Source: Streptomyces coffeae (GTDB lineage Bacteria > Actinomycetota > Actinomycetes > Streptomycetales > Streptomycetaceae). From it: 64,000 nt of DNA. The notes under the pieces are model-generated. The model was not told the origin of the DNA. It ran no database searches and saw only the letters and a program-made list of their open reading frames with translations. The number at the start of each line of letters is the position of its first letter. The stretch's first letter is position 1. Location of the stretch: NCBI RefSeq assembly GCF_016741875.1, contig NZ_JAERRF010000009.1, forward strand, positions 62,001-126,000, given 5' to 3'. Below, in pieces: positions 25,070-33,188 of the stretch. The translations under genes were made by a program, and so were the position numbers.

Positions 25070-25927
25070 TCAGGTCGGCTGTGCGGTCCGGTTGTCGAAC
25101 AGCGCGAGACCGGCCGCGGTGTTGGACGCGGGCACGTGGTAGGCCGAATGGACCTTGCGGACCTCGGCGTTCAGCGCTCCGCGCATGACCAGCCACATGA
25201 TCAGCTCGATACCCTCCGAGCCGGCCTGGCGGATGTACTCCTCGCGGCTCAGCGCGGCCAGCTTCTCCGGATCCTTCTCGATCGCCTCGAGGAACATATG
25301 GTCGAAGGTGGGGTTGATGAACCCGGACCGTGCGCCCGCGAGTTGGTGCGACATCCCACCGGTGCCGAGGATGCCGACCGTCCTCGCGCCGTCGTAGCCC
25401 GCGATCGCACGGCCGAGGGCCTTGCCGAGCGCGTAACAGCGCGCAGCGGTCGGCTGCGGGTAGCGGATGACGTTCACCATGATCGGGATGACCGGGCAGG
25501 GCCACGCCTCGCCGGGCTCCGGCGTCCAGACCGACAGAGGCACCGTGAAGCCGTGGTCGACGTCGAGTTCCGAGAAGACCGTCAGGTCGAAGCCCTCGTC
25601 CATCAGCTGCTGCAGAATGTGGAAGGAGAACTCGGGATCCCCGACGACGTCCGGCACCGAACGACGGCCGAAGCCCTCGTCCGCCACCCGGTACCTCTCG
25701 GCCGTGCCGATGGCGAACGTCGGGACGATGTCGAGGTCGACTGCGTTGGCGTGGTCGTTGTAGACCAGGATCGCGATGTCCGGCGTGTGCTCCGCGAGCC
25801 ACTCCCTCGCCGGCTGGTACCCCTCGAACAGCGGCTCCCACACCGGGTCCGCGGTCATGCCCCGATCCATCGCGGCGCCGATGGACGGCACATGCGACGT
25901 CGCCAGCCCCCAGATCACCTCAGACAT
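25070..25927 (-). CDS. ligB: Extradiol ring-cleavage dioxygenase, LigB (class III catalytic subunit)
   Basis: The 285-aa protein has the LigB iron-site pattern: LATSHVPSIG (first His), YNDHANAVD (second His), DVDHGFTVPL, GTGGMSHQLAG and a downstream Glu in GIELIMWL. With LigA it cleaves protocatechuate or gallate next to the hydroxyls (4,5-position). The start at 25927 overlaps ligA by 8 bases. Because ligC and ligI are missing while galB and galC are present, gallate or 3-O-methylgallate is the likelier substrate here. Confidence 0.9.
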   Translation of the reverse strand: MSEVIWGLATSHVPSIGAAMDRGMTADPVWEPLFEGYQPAREWLAEHTPDIAILVYNDHANAVDLDIVPTFAIGTAERYRVADEGFGRRSVPDVVGDPEFSFHILQQLMDEGFDLTVFSELDVDHGFTVPLSVWTPEPGEAWPCPVIPIMVNVIRYPQPTAARCYALGKALGRAIAGYDGARTVGILGTGGMSHQLAGARSGFINPTFDHMFLEAIEKDPEKLAALSREEYIRQAGSEGIELIMWLVMRGALNAEVRKVHSAYHVPASNTAAGLALFDNRTAQPT

Positions 25928-26279
25928 CGGTCCGCCCTCCCGCCAGCATCGCGGCCTTGAACTCCGCCTCGGACATCCCGCTGAACACACCGCCGAGGTA
26001 CTGCAGCGACAGCCCGTCCATCATGGCGAGCTTGTAGATGTAGAAGATGCTCCCGCCGAGGTCGAGCATGGCCTGCCAGTCACGACCGAGAATCGCGGTG
26101 GTCTGCGCTTCGGAGAGTCCGAACTTCCGGCAGTACGCGGCTTCGTCCGCGCGGAATTCCCGACGGGCGTTCCCTTCCCGAAGGGACATGAACAGCTTGT
26201 TCATGTGGTGCCCTCGGCGGCTCGTTGGACCGTCGAAGACGTAGGTCCCCGGCAGGTCCGGCCTGATCCGGCTCGTCAT
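25920..26279 (-). CDS. ligA: Extradiol dioxygenase small subunit, LigA
   Basis: The 119-aa helical protein matches the LigA alpha subunit: YVFDGPTSRRGHHMNKLFMSL, then REFRADEAAYCRKFGL and LGGSIFYIYKLAMMDGLS. LigA closes over the active site of LigB. ATG at 26279 gives the usual LigA N-terminus. It is the promoter-proximal gene of ligA-ligB-folP. The Streptomyces norm is the 3,4-type PcaGH enzyme, so a LigAB pair is unusual in this lineage. Confidence 0.9.
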   Translation of the reverse strand: MTSRIRPDLPGTYVFDGPTSRRGHHMNKLFMSLREGNARREFRADEAAYCRKFGLSEAQTTAILGRDWQAMLDLGGSIFYIYKLAMMDGLSLQYLGGVFSGMSEAEFKAAMLAGGRTDV

Positions 26280-26333
26280 GTGGTGTGCTCCCTGGCTCGG
26301 GCCTCGCGACACGTCGTCGGCGGTCTGCTCCGA

Positions 26334-26424
26334 CGGTAGAGCGTTCGACCCCACCGTCCATGGCACAGTTGTCGCGACTTCCAGGCGGCGAGCTGGCGAA
26401 GGCTGTGCGGGACAAATGACGTAC
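26334..26424 (-). promoter_or_regulatory. ligA promoter with GWCANNTGWC box
   Basis: On the minus strand GTACGTCATTTGTCC (26424-26410) precedes CTACCG (26339-26334) by 85 bp. The core GTCATTTGTC equals that of the couO-like promoter. The box is back to back with the ligM box, only 13 bp away, so one regulator bound here could drive both directions. Confidence 0.7.
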
Positions 26425-26437
26425 GGCGGCCCCCCCC

Positions 26438-26525
26438 TACGTCAAATGACCCGCAGACACTGACCGTCCTGGCTGTTCCGCTTGCGCCATTTCTCGCTGC
26501 CGACGCAGCGGATTGCTCCCTAGCG
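26438..26525 (+). promoter_or_regulatory. ligM promoter with GWCANNTGWC box
   Basis: CTACGTCAAATGACC (26438-26452) lies 82 bp before CTAGCG (26520-26525). The core GTCAAATGAC is a perfect 10-bp palindrome. The inferred transcript starts about 40 nt before the ligM ATG, which rules out the in-frame ATG at 26513 that lies inside the promoter. Confidence 0.72.
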
Positions 26526-26566
26526 TCGAATTTCGGAAGAACCGCCACTTCAGAACGGGTAGCCCA

Positions 26567-27970
26567 ATGAGTGCCAAAAACCTTCAGGACGTGTTGGACC
26601 AGGCAGGCAACACCGTAGAGCTGCTCCGAAACTCTCAGCTCGGGACCTACATCTACCCGGTCGTGCCCGCCGAGTTCAGCAATTTCCGCCGGGAAGCGAT
26701 CGCCTGGCAGAAGACCGCGGTGCTGTTCGACCAGTCGCACCACATGGTCAACCTGTGGGTGTCCGGCCCCGACGCGCTGAGGTTGTTCACCGACACCGGC
26801 ATCAACAGCACCGCGAAGTTCCCGGTCGACTCGGCCAAGCAGTTCGTCCCGGTCTCCCCCGAGGGCGGCGTGATCGGCGACGGCATCCTGTTCCGGCTGG
26901 CCGAGGAGGAGTTCGTCTTCGTCGGACGGGCTCCCGTCGCCAACTGGCTGAGGTTCACCGCAGAACGGGGCTACAACGTCGACATCGGATACGACGACCG
27001 CTCCCCGTCGCGTCCCTACGGCAAGCAGGTCACCCGTGACGTCTGGCGTTTCCAGATTCAGGGTCCTCGCGCCTGGGACGTGATCGAGAAGGTCAACGGC
27101 GGCCCCGTCGAGCAGGTCAAATTCTTCAAGATGGGCTACATGAACATCGCCGGTGAGCGCATCCGCACTCTGCGCCACGGCATGGCCGGAGCGCCCGGAC
27201 TGGAGATCTGGGGACCGTACAAGACGTACGACAAGGTCCGCGACGCCATCCTCGAGGCCGGACGGGAGTTCGGCCTGGAGCCGGCCGGATGCCGGGCCTA
27301 CTCCTGCAACACGCTCGAGTCGGGCTGGATCCCCTCGCCGCTGCCCGCGATCTATACCTCGGAGGAACTGCGTCCGTTCCGCGAGTGGCTCGGTGCCGAC
27401 AGCTACGAAGCGTTCAACGCACTCGCCGGCAGCTTCGTCTCCGACAACATCGAGGACTACTACCTCAACCCGTGGGAGCTCGGCTACGGCGGGTTCGTCA
27501 AGTTCGACCACGACTTCGTGGGCCGCAGCGCGCTCGAGGCCATCGACCCGAGCACCCAGCGCCGCAAGGTCACCCTCGCCTGGAACGCCGAGGACGTCGC
27601 CAAGCTCCTCGCCTCCCCGGTCGACCCCGAAGGCCCCGGCTACCAGTTCTTCGACCTGCCCAACGCCAACTACGGCTCGTCCAACTTCGACGCGGTGCAG
27701 GACGCCGACGGCAACAACATCGGTCTGTCGCTGTTCACCGGCTACAGCCCCAACGAGCGCAAGGCCCTGTCGCTGGCCACGGTCAACCCCGATGTCCCGC
27801 TGGGCGCCGAGGTCAAGGTCATCTGGGGCGAGCCGAACGGCGGCTCGAAGAAGACCACCGTTCAGCCGCACCAGCAGTTCCCGGTCCGCGCCATCGTGAG
27901 CCCGGCCCCCTACGCGGCGATGGCCCGCGAGACCTACCAGCCGGGATGGCGCACCTCCGGCTCCGTCTGA
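26567..27970 (+). CDS. ligM: Vanillate/3-O-methylgallate O-demethylase LigM
   Basis: The 467-aa THF-dependent methyltransferase is close to Sphingobium LigM over its whole length: NTVELLRNSQLGTYIYPVV, FDQSHHMVNLWV, FVFVGRAPVANWL, DDRSPSRPYGK, RFQIQGPRAWDVIEK, LESGWIPSPLPAIYT, FVKFDHDFVG and WGEPNGGSKKTTVQPH. It removes the methyl of vanillate or 3-O-methylgallate to give protocatechuate or gallate plus methyl-THF. It is divergent from ligA and shares the control region. ATG at 26567 matches the family N-terminus. Confidence 0.93.
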   Translation: MSAKNLQDVLDQAGNTVELLRNSQLGTYIYPVVPAEFSNFRREAIAWQKTAVLFDQSHHMVNLWVSGPDALRLFTDTGINSTAKFPVDSAKQFVPVSPEGGVIGDGILFRLAEEEFVFVGRAPVANWLRFTAERGYNVDIGYDDRSPSRPYGKQVTRDVWRFQIQGPRAWDVIEKVNGGPVEQVKFFKMGYMNIAGERIRTLRHGMAGAPGLEIWGPYKTYDKVRDAILEAGREFGLEPAGCRAYSCNTLESGWIPSPLPAIYTSEELRPFREWLGADSYEAFNALAGSFVSDNIEDYYLNPWELGYGGFVKFDHDFVGRSALEAIDPSTQRRKVTLAWNAEDVAKLLASPVDPEGPGYQFFDLPNANYGSSNFDAVQDADGNNIGLSLFTGYSPNERKALSLATVNPDVPLGAEVKVIWGEPNGGSKKTTVQPHQQFPVRAIVSPAPYAAMARETYQPGWRTSGSV

Positions 27971-28076
27971 GCCGCATCAGCAGCCACGGTGCCGGTCTCC
28001 CCGCTGGGGGAGGCCGGACCGTCGTTGGGGTGGTTGGGACGTCGGCCAGACCGGGCGCCACGATGCCGGGACCCCG

Positions 28077-28349
28077 ATGGGGTCCGCCGTGGCCACCGCG
28101 GCCGGCATCGACAAGGCCACCCTCGCCGCCGTCCTGCTACGCCTGGAACAGCGCGGCCTGATCACCCGCGCCATCGACCCCGACGACCGGCGCCGCCGCC
28201 TCGTCCACCTCACCGACGAAGGCGACCAAGAGATCCGCAACATCTTCCCCGTGGCCGGCGAAGTGGACGCCCTCCTGCTGGACCGCCTCACACCGCAAGA
28301 GCGCAAGCAGCTTCAACAACTGCTGACCAAACTCACCAATACGCCGTGA
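28077..28349 (+). pseudogene. 5'-truncated MarR-family regulator
   Basis: The 90-residue frame covers only the second half of a MarR winged helix: GIDKATLAAVLLRLEQRGLI (recognition helix) and DPDDRRRRLVHLTDEG (wing), then the C-terminal dimer helix. The N-terminal dimer helix and first part of the HTH are absent, and the sequence before 28077 does not encode them. It lies just after ligM. It may be a dead former regulator of the demethylation genes. Confidence 0.65.
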
Positions 28350-28371
28350 ACCGCTGCCCCCAACCGCGGGA

Positions 28372-28998
28372 TCAGCAGCGCCGATCGGGTGCGGAACGCG
28401 GATCCGGCAGCCCGGCGGCAAGGAGGTCGAATGCCTCCGCGACCAGGGCTTGGAGGACCTCGTGATCGGAGCCGGGCGCCCAGGACAGCAAGGCCGCACG
28501 GAGGGCCGTCATCGCGGCGCCCGAGAGCAGTTGCGGGAAGATGCTGTCGACCGGCATCCCGAGGCGTCGGGCCAGTTCCTCGCAGAGTGACTGCTCGATG
28601 CGGCGGATGCAGTCGGCGAGCTTGATGTTCAGCTCAGGATGGGCCGCGAGCAGCTCGGTACGCGCGGCCCAGTTGGCGTCCGCGCCGAAGCTGGGCAGGG
28701 TTTCGAGCATGGCCAGGCGTAGCGCGGCGAGCGCCGGAACGGTGCCTGGCTGTCGGGAGAGCCGTGCCACCAACTCCCTGGTGAGCTGCTGATCCCAGGC
28801 GAAGAGCGCCTCCTCCTTGCTCTCGAAGTAGTTGAAGAACGTGCGAGGGGACACGTTGGCGGCTGTGCAGATCTCATTGACCGTCACGGCCGACGGGCCG
28901 TGCTCTAGGGACAGCTGGATGGCGGCCCTGCGCAGGGCCGCGCGGGTCTCCAGCTTCTTGCGCTCCCGGAGTCCGGGTGACGTGTGCTGCAGATCCAT
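28372..28998 (-). CDS. TetR-family transcriptional regulator
   Basis: The 208-aa protein has an N-terminal HTH (AIQLSLEHGPSAVTVNEICT, then NVSPRTFFNYFESKEEAL) and a helical ligand domain. It is divergent from the membrane protein gene at 29148. The gap holds the palindrome TTGCAGAACTGCAA, a likely operator. ATG at 28998 gives the normal short N-tail before the HTH. It probably represses the adjacent membrane protein; the ligand is unknown. Confidence 0.9.
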   Translation of the reverse strand: MDLQHTSPGLRERKKLETRAALRRAAIQLSLEHGPSAVTVNEICTAANVSPRTFFNYFESKEEALFAWDQQLTRELVARLSRQPGTVPALAALRLAMLETLPSFGADANWAARTELLAAHPELNIKLADCIRRIEQSLCEELARRLGMPVDSIFPQLLSGAAMTALRAALLSWAPGSDHEVLQALVAEAFDLLAAGLPDPRSAPDRRC

Positions 28999-29076
28999 GA
29001 GCCGTCTCTTCTCGCGTCGTTCACCTCGTATGCCCTTCGCAGGGTATCGCTGAGGCATTATTGCGTTACTGTATTC

Positions 29077-29090
29077 TTGCAGAACTGCAA
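29077..29090. promoter_or_regulatory. TetR operator candidate
   Basis: TTGCAG-AA-CTGCAA is a perfect 6-bp inverted repeat in the 149-bp divergent gap between the TetR gene and the membrane protein gene, about 60 bp before the latter. The GC-poor flank is consistent with overlapping promoters. Confidence 0.6.
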
Positions 29091-29147
29091 AAACCTGAAT
29101 CGCTCTGCTGATTCCTCCACCGAACCCTCCGAGGAAGACGCCAGGCC

Positions 29148-30596
29148 ATGGCACACGCTTTCCGAACCCCCGCCATCCCACGGCGGCGATCATCCCTGGC
29201 ACCCACCGCACGGACGCTCGCCGAGAACCTCTGGCTGCCCGCGCTCTTCCTGGCCGGACTGCTCTTCAGCTACCTGGTCGCCTTCCACCAGCCCGCCCCG
29301 CACCACATCAAGGTTGCGGTGGCCGCGTCGCCACAGTCGACCGCACAGCTGCAGGACGACCTCGACCGGGCGACGCCCGGAGCGTTCGACCTCGTGCCGG
29401 TCGGCACGCTGCGGGACGCCAAGTCCGCGGTGGCCCACCAGGACGCGGTGGCCGCACTGGAGCCGCAGGGGAACTCGTTCCAGCTCTACGGGGCCAAGGC
29501 CGACGGAGCAGCGCTGGAGTCGGTCGTGCTGAACGCATTCACCGGAGCCGCCCAGCACGCAGGCAAGGCGCTGCATTTCCACGAACTGGTGCCGACCCTG
29601 CCAGGAGACGGCCTGGGATCCACCGGCACCTACGCGGCGTTGGCCTGCACGCTGCCCTGCTACTTCGTGGTGATCGGCATGCAGCGGGCGGTGGGCTTCA
29701 ACCGGCGTCGGCAGTGCCTCACCTTCCTGGGCTGCGGCGTACTGATCGCGGGCCTGTCCTACGTGTTCAGCGTCTACGGGCTGCATGCACTGCCGGAGCA
29801 CCCGCTGCTCCTGCTCTACCTCTTCCTCCTCACTCAGGCGATATCGCTCACCGCCTACGGACTGGTGCCGTTCTTCGGACGCTTCTTCCCCGGGGTGGCA
29901 GCGACCCTCTTCATGCTGCTCGGCATGCCGTCCAGCGGAGGGATGGTGCCCGTGGCCCTGGTTCCGGAATTCTTCCGATTCCTGCATCCGATCCTGCCGC
30001 TGGGCAATGCGGTCGATGCCGTGCGCTCGGTTGCCTACCTGGATCACACCAAGCTCGCCAGGCCCACGCTGGCGCTGGCCGGGTGGGCCGTGGGCGGTCT
30101 GGTGCTCATCCTGCTGGGCTGTGTGAAGCAGCGCCGGAAACTGCGCGCACAGGAAGCACCGGACGAAGCATCGACCCTGCAGCCCGCTCCGGTGGACGAT
30201 CCCTCGATGGAGTTGCCGGCGCCGACCAGCCTGACTCCGCATCATCACCATTTCGGAGAGCAGCAGCCGCTGCTCGTCGGCCGCGTCGTCGATGACTCCG
30301 ACTTCCCGGTGGCCGGCGCCGTGCTCACGGTGACCACCGGTCATGGTCGCGAGCTGCTCCGCGCCCGAACGGACGCCAACGGCGAGTACGCAGCGACCGG
30401 CTTGCCCGACGGGTACGTACTCGCCCTCGTCAGCAGGCCTGAGCACATGCCCTCGGCGAGGCGGGTTCTGATCGACGCATCCCGCACGACGACCCAGGAC
30501 TTCCAACTGGCCGCGCCTCTCAGGAAGCCCGGGTTACCCGTTAACGGGGGGGCAGTGGGCATCACGCCCACCCAAGAGCGACCAGAAAGACATTGA
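29148..30596 (+). CDS. Membrane protein, ABC-2/YhgE-like, with C-terminal carboxypeptidase-regulatory-like domain
   Basis: The 482-aa protein has one membrane segment near residues 28-45 (LWLPALFLAGLLFSYLVAF), an extracytoplasmic domain to about 165, then five or six membrane helices (165-325), a His-rich HHHH linker, and a cytoplasmic or external beta-sandwich (LLVGRVVDDSDFPVAGAVLT, then a short ANGEYAATGLPDGY piece) of the carboxypeptidase regulatory-like type. The layout resembles YhgE/Pip ABC-2 proteins. An efflux or export role under TetR control is likely; the substrate is not known. Confidence 0.7.
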   Translation: MAHAFRTPAIPRRRSSLAPTARTLAENLWLPALFLAGLLFSYLVAFHQPAPHHIKVAVAASPQSTAQLQDDLDRATPGAFDLVPVGTLRDAKSAVAHQDAVAALEPQGNSFQLYGAKADGAALESVVLNAFTGAAQHAGKALHFHELVPTLPGDGLGSTGTYAALACTLPCYFVVIGMQRAVGFNRRRQCLTFLGCGVLIAGLSYVFSVYGLHALPEHPLLLLYLFLLTQAISLTAYGLVPFFGRFFPGVAATLFMLLGMPSSGGMVPVALVPEFFRFLHPILPLGNAVDAVRSVAYLDHTKLARPTLALAGWAVGGLVLILLGCVKQRRKLRAQEAPDEASTLQPAPVDDPSMELPAPTSLTPHHHHFGEQQPLLVGRVVDDSDFPVAGAVLTVTTGHGRELLRARTDANGEYAATGLPDGYVLALVSRPEHMPSARRVLIDASRTTTQDFQLAAPLRKPGLPVNGGAVGITPTQERPERH

Positions 30597-30773
30597 AAAA
30601 GCTTTTCTGAATGCTATTCCCGACTGGGACGGCTCGACGGACCGCGCCACACGTGGTCAGTGAGCGAGATGCGGCGCTGTCGTTCGATCGCTCAAGCTCC
30701 GCCTCGGTGCGTCACCGAGGTTCCCGCCGAGCTGAAGAGATTCGCTGCGAAACCACCAGAAAGAAGTGAGGAA

Positions 30774-31781
30774 ATGCTACCCAAAATCGCCTTCGAAGAG
30801 GCCTGCTACTACCCCCACGACTCAAGCGGATTCCTGCCGACCGACCCCCAGGAGATCTCAAGCAAGCAAGGCGTGTCGGAGGAGTATCTGGCATCGAGGT
30901 GGCCGAAGCTCGTTGACCTCGGACAGCCGCGGATTGACGACATGCTCGCCGGAGATGTCGTCTATTCGCTGGTGTCGCAGAATGCGCCGGGCCTTCAAGG
31001 CGTTGCCGACGCGACCACCGCCGTCGCGCTCGCCCGGGACATGAACGACTTCGTCGCCGATCAGGTGGGCAAGCATCCGGATCGGCTCGGCGCGTTCGCG
31101 TCACTCCCTACTCAGAACCCGGACGCCGCAGCCGAGGAACTGCGCCGCACCGTCCACGCCCACGGGTTCGCCGGTGCGATGATCAACGGATATACCGACA
31201 CTGCGGACGGGGTCCGCTACCTCGACGACCCGATGTACGAGCCCCTCTGGGCCGCAGCCGAGGACCTCCAGGTCCCCGTGTACCTGCACCCGCGGCCCTC
31301 CGTGCCCAACGCCATGCTCGCCGGCCACCCCGAACTGGCTGGCGCGACCTGGGGATTCGCCCCCGAGACGGCAACGCACGTCCTGCGTATCGTCTTCTCC
31401 GGCGTGTTTGACCGGTACCCCGGCGCACGGTTGATAATCGGACACCTCGGCGAGGGTTTGCCCTCCTACATCCGACGTATCCAGCACTACTTCGCGGTGA
31501 ATCCGTTCGGTCGCTCCGTCGAGCGCACCCTCCCGGAATATTTCGGCACGAACATCCACGTCACCACCAGCGGCAACTTCGACGACCATGCCCTGCACGC
31601 GGCCCTGCTCTCCGTCGGCGCGGATGCCATCCTCTACTCCGTCGACTACCCCTTCGCCGACCCGCGAGCCGGGGCGGACTGGCTCGACCGCGCGCCCATC
31701 TCGGAAGCGGACCGCGCGAAGATCGCGCACGGCAACGCACAGAGGATGTTCAGGATCCCCGACAGCGCCTTCGTGCGGTGA
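30774..31781 (+). CDS. Amidohydrolase-family aromatic acid decarboxylase (LigW / 2,3-DHB decarboxylase type)
   Basis: The 335-aa TIM barrel begins KIAFEEACYYP. The Glu of EEA is the first metal ligand, as in LigW and 2,3-dihydroxybenzoate decarboxylase. PVYLHPRPSVP (His), LIIGHLGEGLP (His) and ILYSVDYPFADP (Asp) supply the rest of the metal site. These enzymes decarboxylate ortho-hydroxy benzoates such as gamma-resorcylate, salicylate or 5-carboxyvanillate. In this island a methoxylated or polyhydroxylated benzoate is likely. RBS GTGAGGAA precedes ATG 30774. The exact substrate cannot be told. Confidence 0.82.
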   Translation: MLPKIAFEEACYYPHDSSGFLPTDPQEISSKQGVSEEYLASRWPKLVDLGQPRIDDMLAGDVVYSLVSQNAPGLQGVADATTAVALARDMNDFVADQVGKHPDRLGAFASLPTQNPDAAAEELRRTVHAHGFAGAMINGYTDTADGVRYLDDPMYEPLWAAAEDLQVPVYLHPRPSVPNAMLAGHPELAGATWGFAPETATHVLRIVFSGVFDRYPGARLIIGHLGEGLPSYIRRIQHYFAVNPFGRSVERTLPEYFGTNIHVTTSGNFDDHALHAALLSVGADAILYSVDYPFADPRAGADWLDRAPISEADRAKIAHGNAQRMFRIPDSAFVR

Positions 31782-31896
31782 CCCTTGTTCCTGCGAAACG
31801 GGCCGTGAGTGGTCGGGCTTGGCAGCTGGCCCGAGCCTCGGCCGCCACCCGCGGCTTGGGCCTCAGCCCAGCACCGAAGGGCACCTCAGCCGACGC

Positions 31897-32314
31897 TCAG
31901 CTGGCGTCACGGCCGGGCCGACCGTCGGTGGCGACGGGAACCCGCGCTCGCTGCGGCACAGGCGGTTCAAGGTCTCCGAGGCAGACGAGAATCTGACGGA
32001 GCGCGTCCGAGGCGGTCCTGCTCGCGTCAGCCTGCACATCCCGGAAGAAGTCGCGCTGGGCCTGAGTCCACGACGCGACGACCTCCTCGGCCAAGTGCAG
32101 CCCGGTGTCGCTCAGGCGACACCGGGCTGCTCCGGCCGTCGGAAGCGTCCTGCTGGCGCGTGAGCAGACCTGCCTTGACCAGACGATTGAGTACGTTGCT
32201 GGTCCCGCCGGAGGTGAGCAAGAGGCGCTCACGCAGATCCATCGGCCTCAGCTCGTAGGGCTCGCCAGCAGAGAGCAGAGCGTTGAGGGCCCCATAATCC
32301 GCTCGGAGACAGAA
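31897..32314 (-). pseudogene. Frameshifted, 5'-truncated MarR-family regulator
   Basis: Two frames on the minus strand make one MarR protein: ALLSAGEPYELRPMDLRERL with LTSGGTSNVLNRLVKAGLL (to about 32130), then RLSDTGLHLAEEVVASWTQ to the stop at 31897. The frame changes inside a perfect 15-bp inverted repeat (32097-32130). No start codon is seen upstream of about 32314, where the sequence becomes AT-rich. It follows the decarboxylase gene in convergent orientation and was perhaps its regulator. Confidence 0.75.
32097..32130. repeat. Perfect 15-bp inverted repeat within the MarR pseudogene
   Basis: GCAGCCCGGTGTCGC (32097-32111) and GCGACACCGGGCTGC (32116-32130) are exact reverse complements with a TCAG loop. 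They fall where the MarR reading frame breaks, so they may be the product of a template-switch mutation rather than a terminator. Confidence 0.8.
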
Positions 32315-32437
32315 AGCTATAAATATAGCTAGCCGTATAGCATTTCACTGGGATGCGGTGAGGAGAAGGCGGCTTCGGCCGTGCCGAGAGTGGAATACAC
32401 GACTGACTGTCGGGGGCTGCGGCATCACGGCCGCGGT

Positions 32438-33055
32438 TCAGGCAACGACTGCGTCCTGGCTGTGCAGGGTGGGACGTTTATCGCCACGCGCAGTGGAAGG
32501 TCCCTGCCAGCGCACCACGCGTTGACTGTCGAGGCCGAACTGGTCCATGACACGGGCAACCAGGTGATCCACGATGTCGTCTACCGATTCGGGCTTGTTA
32601 TAGAAGGCCGGCATGGGCGGCAGGATCGTCACTCCCATCTTGGAGAGGGCCAGCATGTTTTCCAGGTGAATGGCCGACAGCGGGGTCTCCCGCACCCCGA
32701 GCACCAGGGGACGCCGCTCTTTGAGAACGACGTCTGCCGCCCGTGACACGAGGTCACTTCCGTAACCGGCCCGGATCGCAGCGAGTGTCTTGGCACTACA
32801 CGGCAGAATCACCATGCCGTCGGTACGGAACGAGCCGCTGGAGATAGAGGCCGCTTGGTCCTCGGAGCCGTGGACCGCATCCGCCAGTTTCGCGACCTCC
32901 CGCGCCGTCCACGAGGTCTCCAGCTCAATGGTCGCCCGTGCCCAGCGACTCATGACCAGGTGTGTCTCCACGTCCGGCTGCCGACGTAGTTCCTCCAGCA
33001 ATCGGATGCCCAGAATCGCGCCCGTGGCGCCTGTCATCCCGACGACCAACCGCAT
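32438..33055 (-). CDS. ubiX: UbiX-family flavin prenyltransferase
   Basis: The 205-aa protein has the UbiX flavin fold: MRLVVGMTGATGAILGIRLL, MSRWARATIELE, a central GSFRTDGMVILPCSAKTLAAI, and RRPLVLGVRETPLSAIHLENM with MPAFYNKPES. It makes prenylated FMN for the UbiD decarboxylase encoded upstream on the same strand, as in vdcB-vdcC phenolic acid decarboxylase systems. ATG at 33055 has GAAAGG seven bases upstream. Confidence 0.93.
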   Translation of the reverse strand: MRLVVGMTGATGAILGIRLLEELRRQPDVETHLVMSRWARATIELETSWTAREVAKLADAVHGSEDQAASISSGSFRTDGMVILPCSAKTLAAIRAGYGSDLVSRAADVVLKERRPLVLGVRETPLSAIHLENMLALSKMGVTILPPMPAFYNKPESVDDIVDHLVARVMDQFGLDSQRVVRWQGPSTARGDKRPTLHSQDAVVA

Positions 33056-33127
33056 GTACGTACCTTTCGCTTGAACTTGAACCCTCATAGGGCTTTCCGA
33101 CGGGGGCGGTTGCCGGGCGCCGTGGCG

Positions 33128-33182
33128 TGGGACGCAGGGCGGCCGGGCTCAGCCTGGGCGGGCCCGGCCGCCCTGCGTCCCA
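33128..33182 (-). terminator. Strong hairpin between ubiD and ubiX
   Basis: Two perfect 21-base arms (33128-33148 and 33162-33182, beginning TGGGACGCAGG) surround a 13-base loop. It starts 7 bases after the ubiD stop and lies 70 bases before ubiX. It should stop or attenuate transcription, or stabilise the ubiD message, keeping ubiX lower than ubiD. Confidence 0.8.
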
Positions 33183-33188
33183 TCGGAG

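Noticed and set aside
26425..26437. Run of eight C between the ligA and ligM boxes as a possible sequencing error or slippage switch
   Set aside because: It is in an intergenic spacer, where its exact length would not alter any protein. Spacing effects cannot be judged from sequence.
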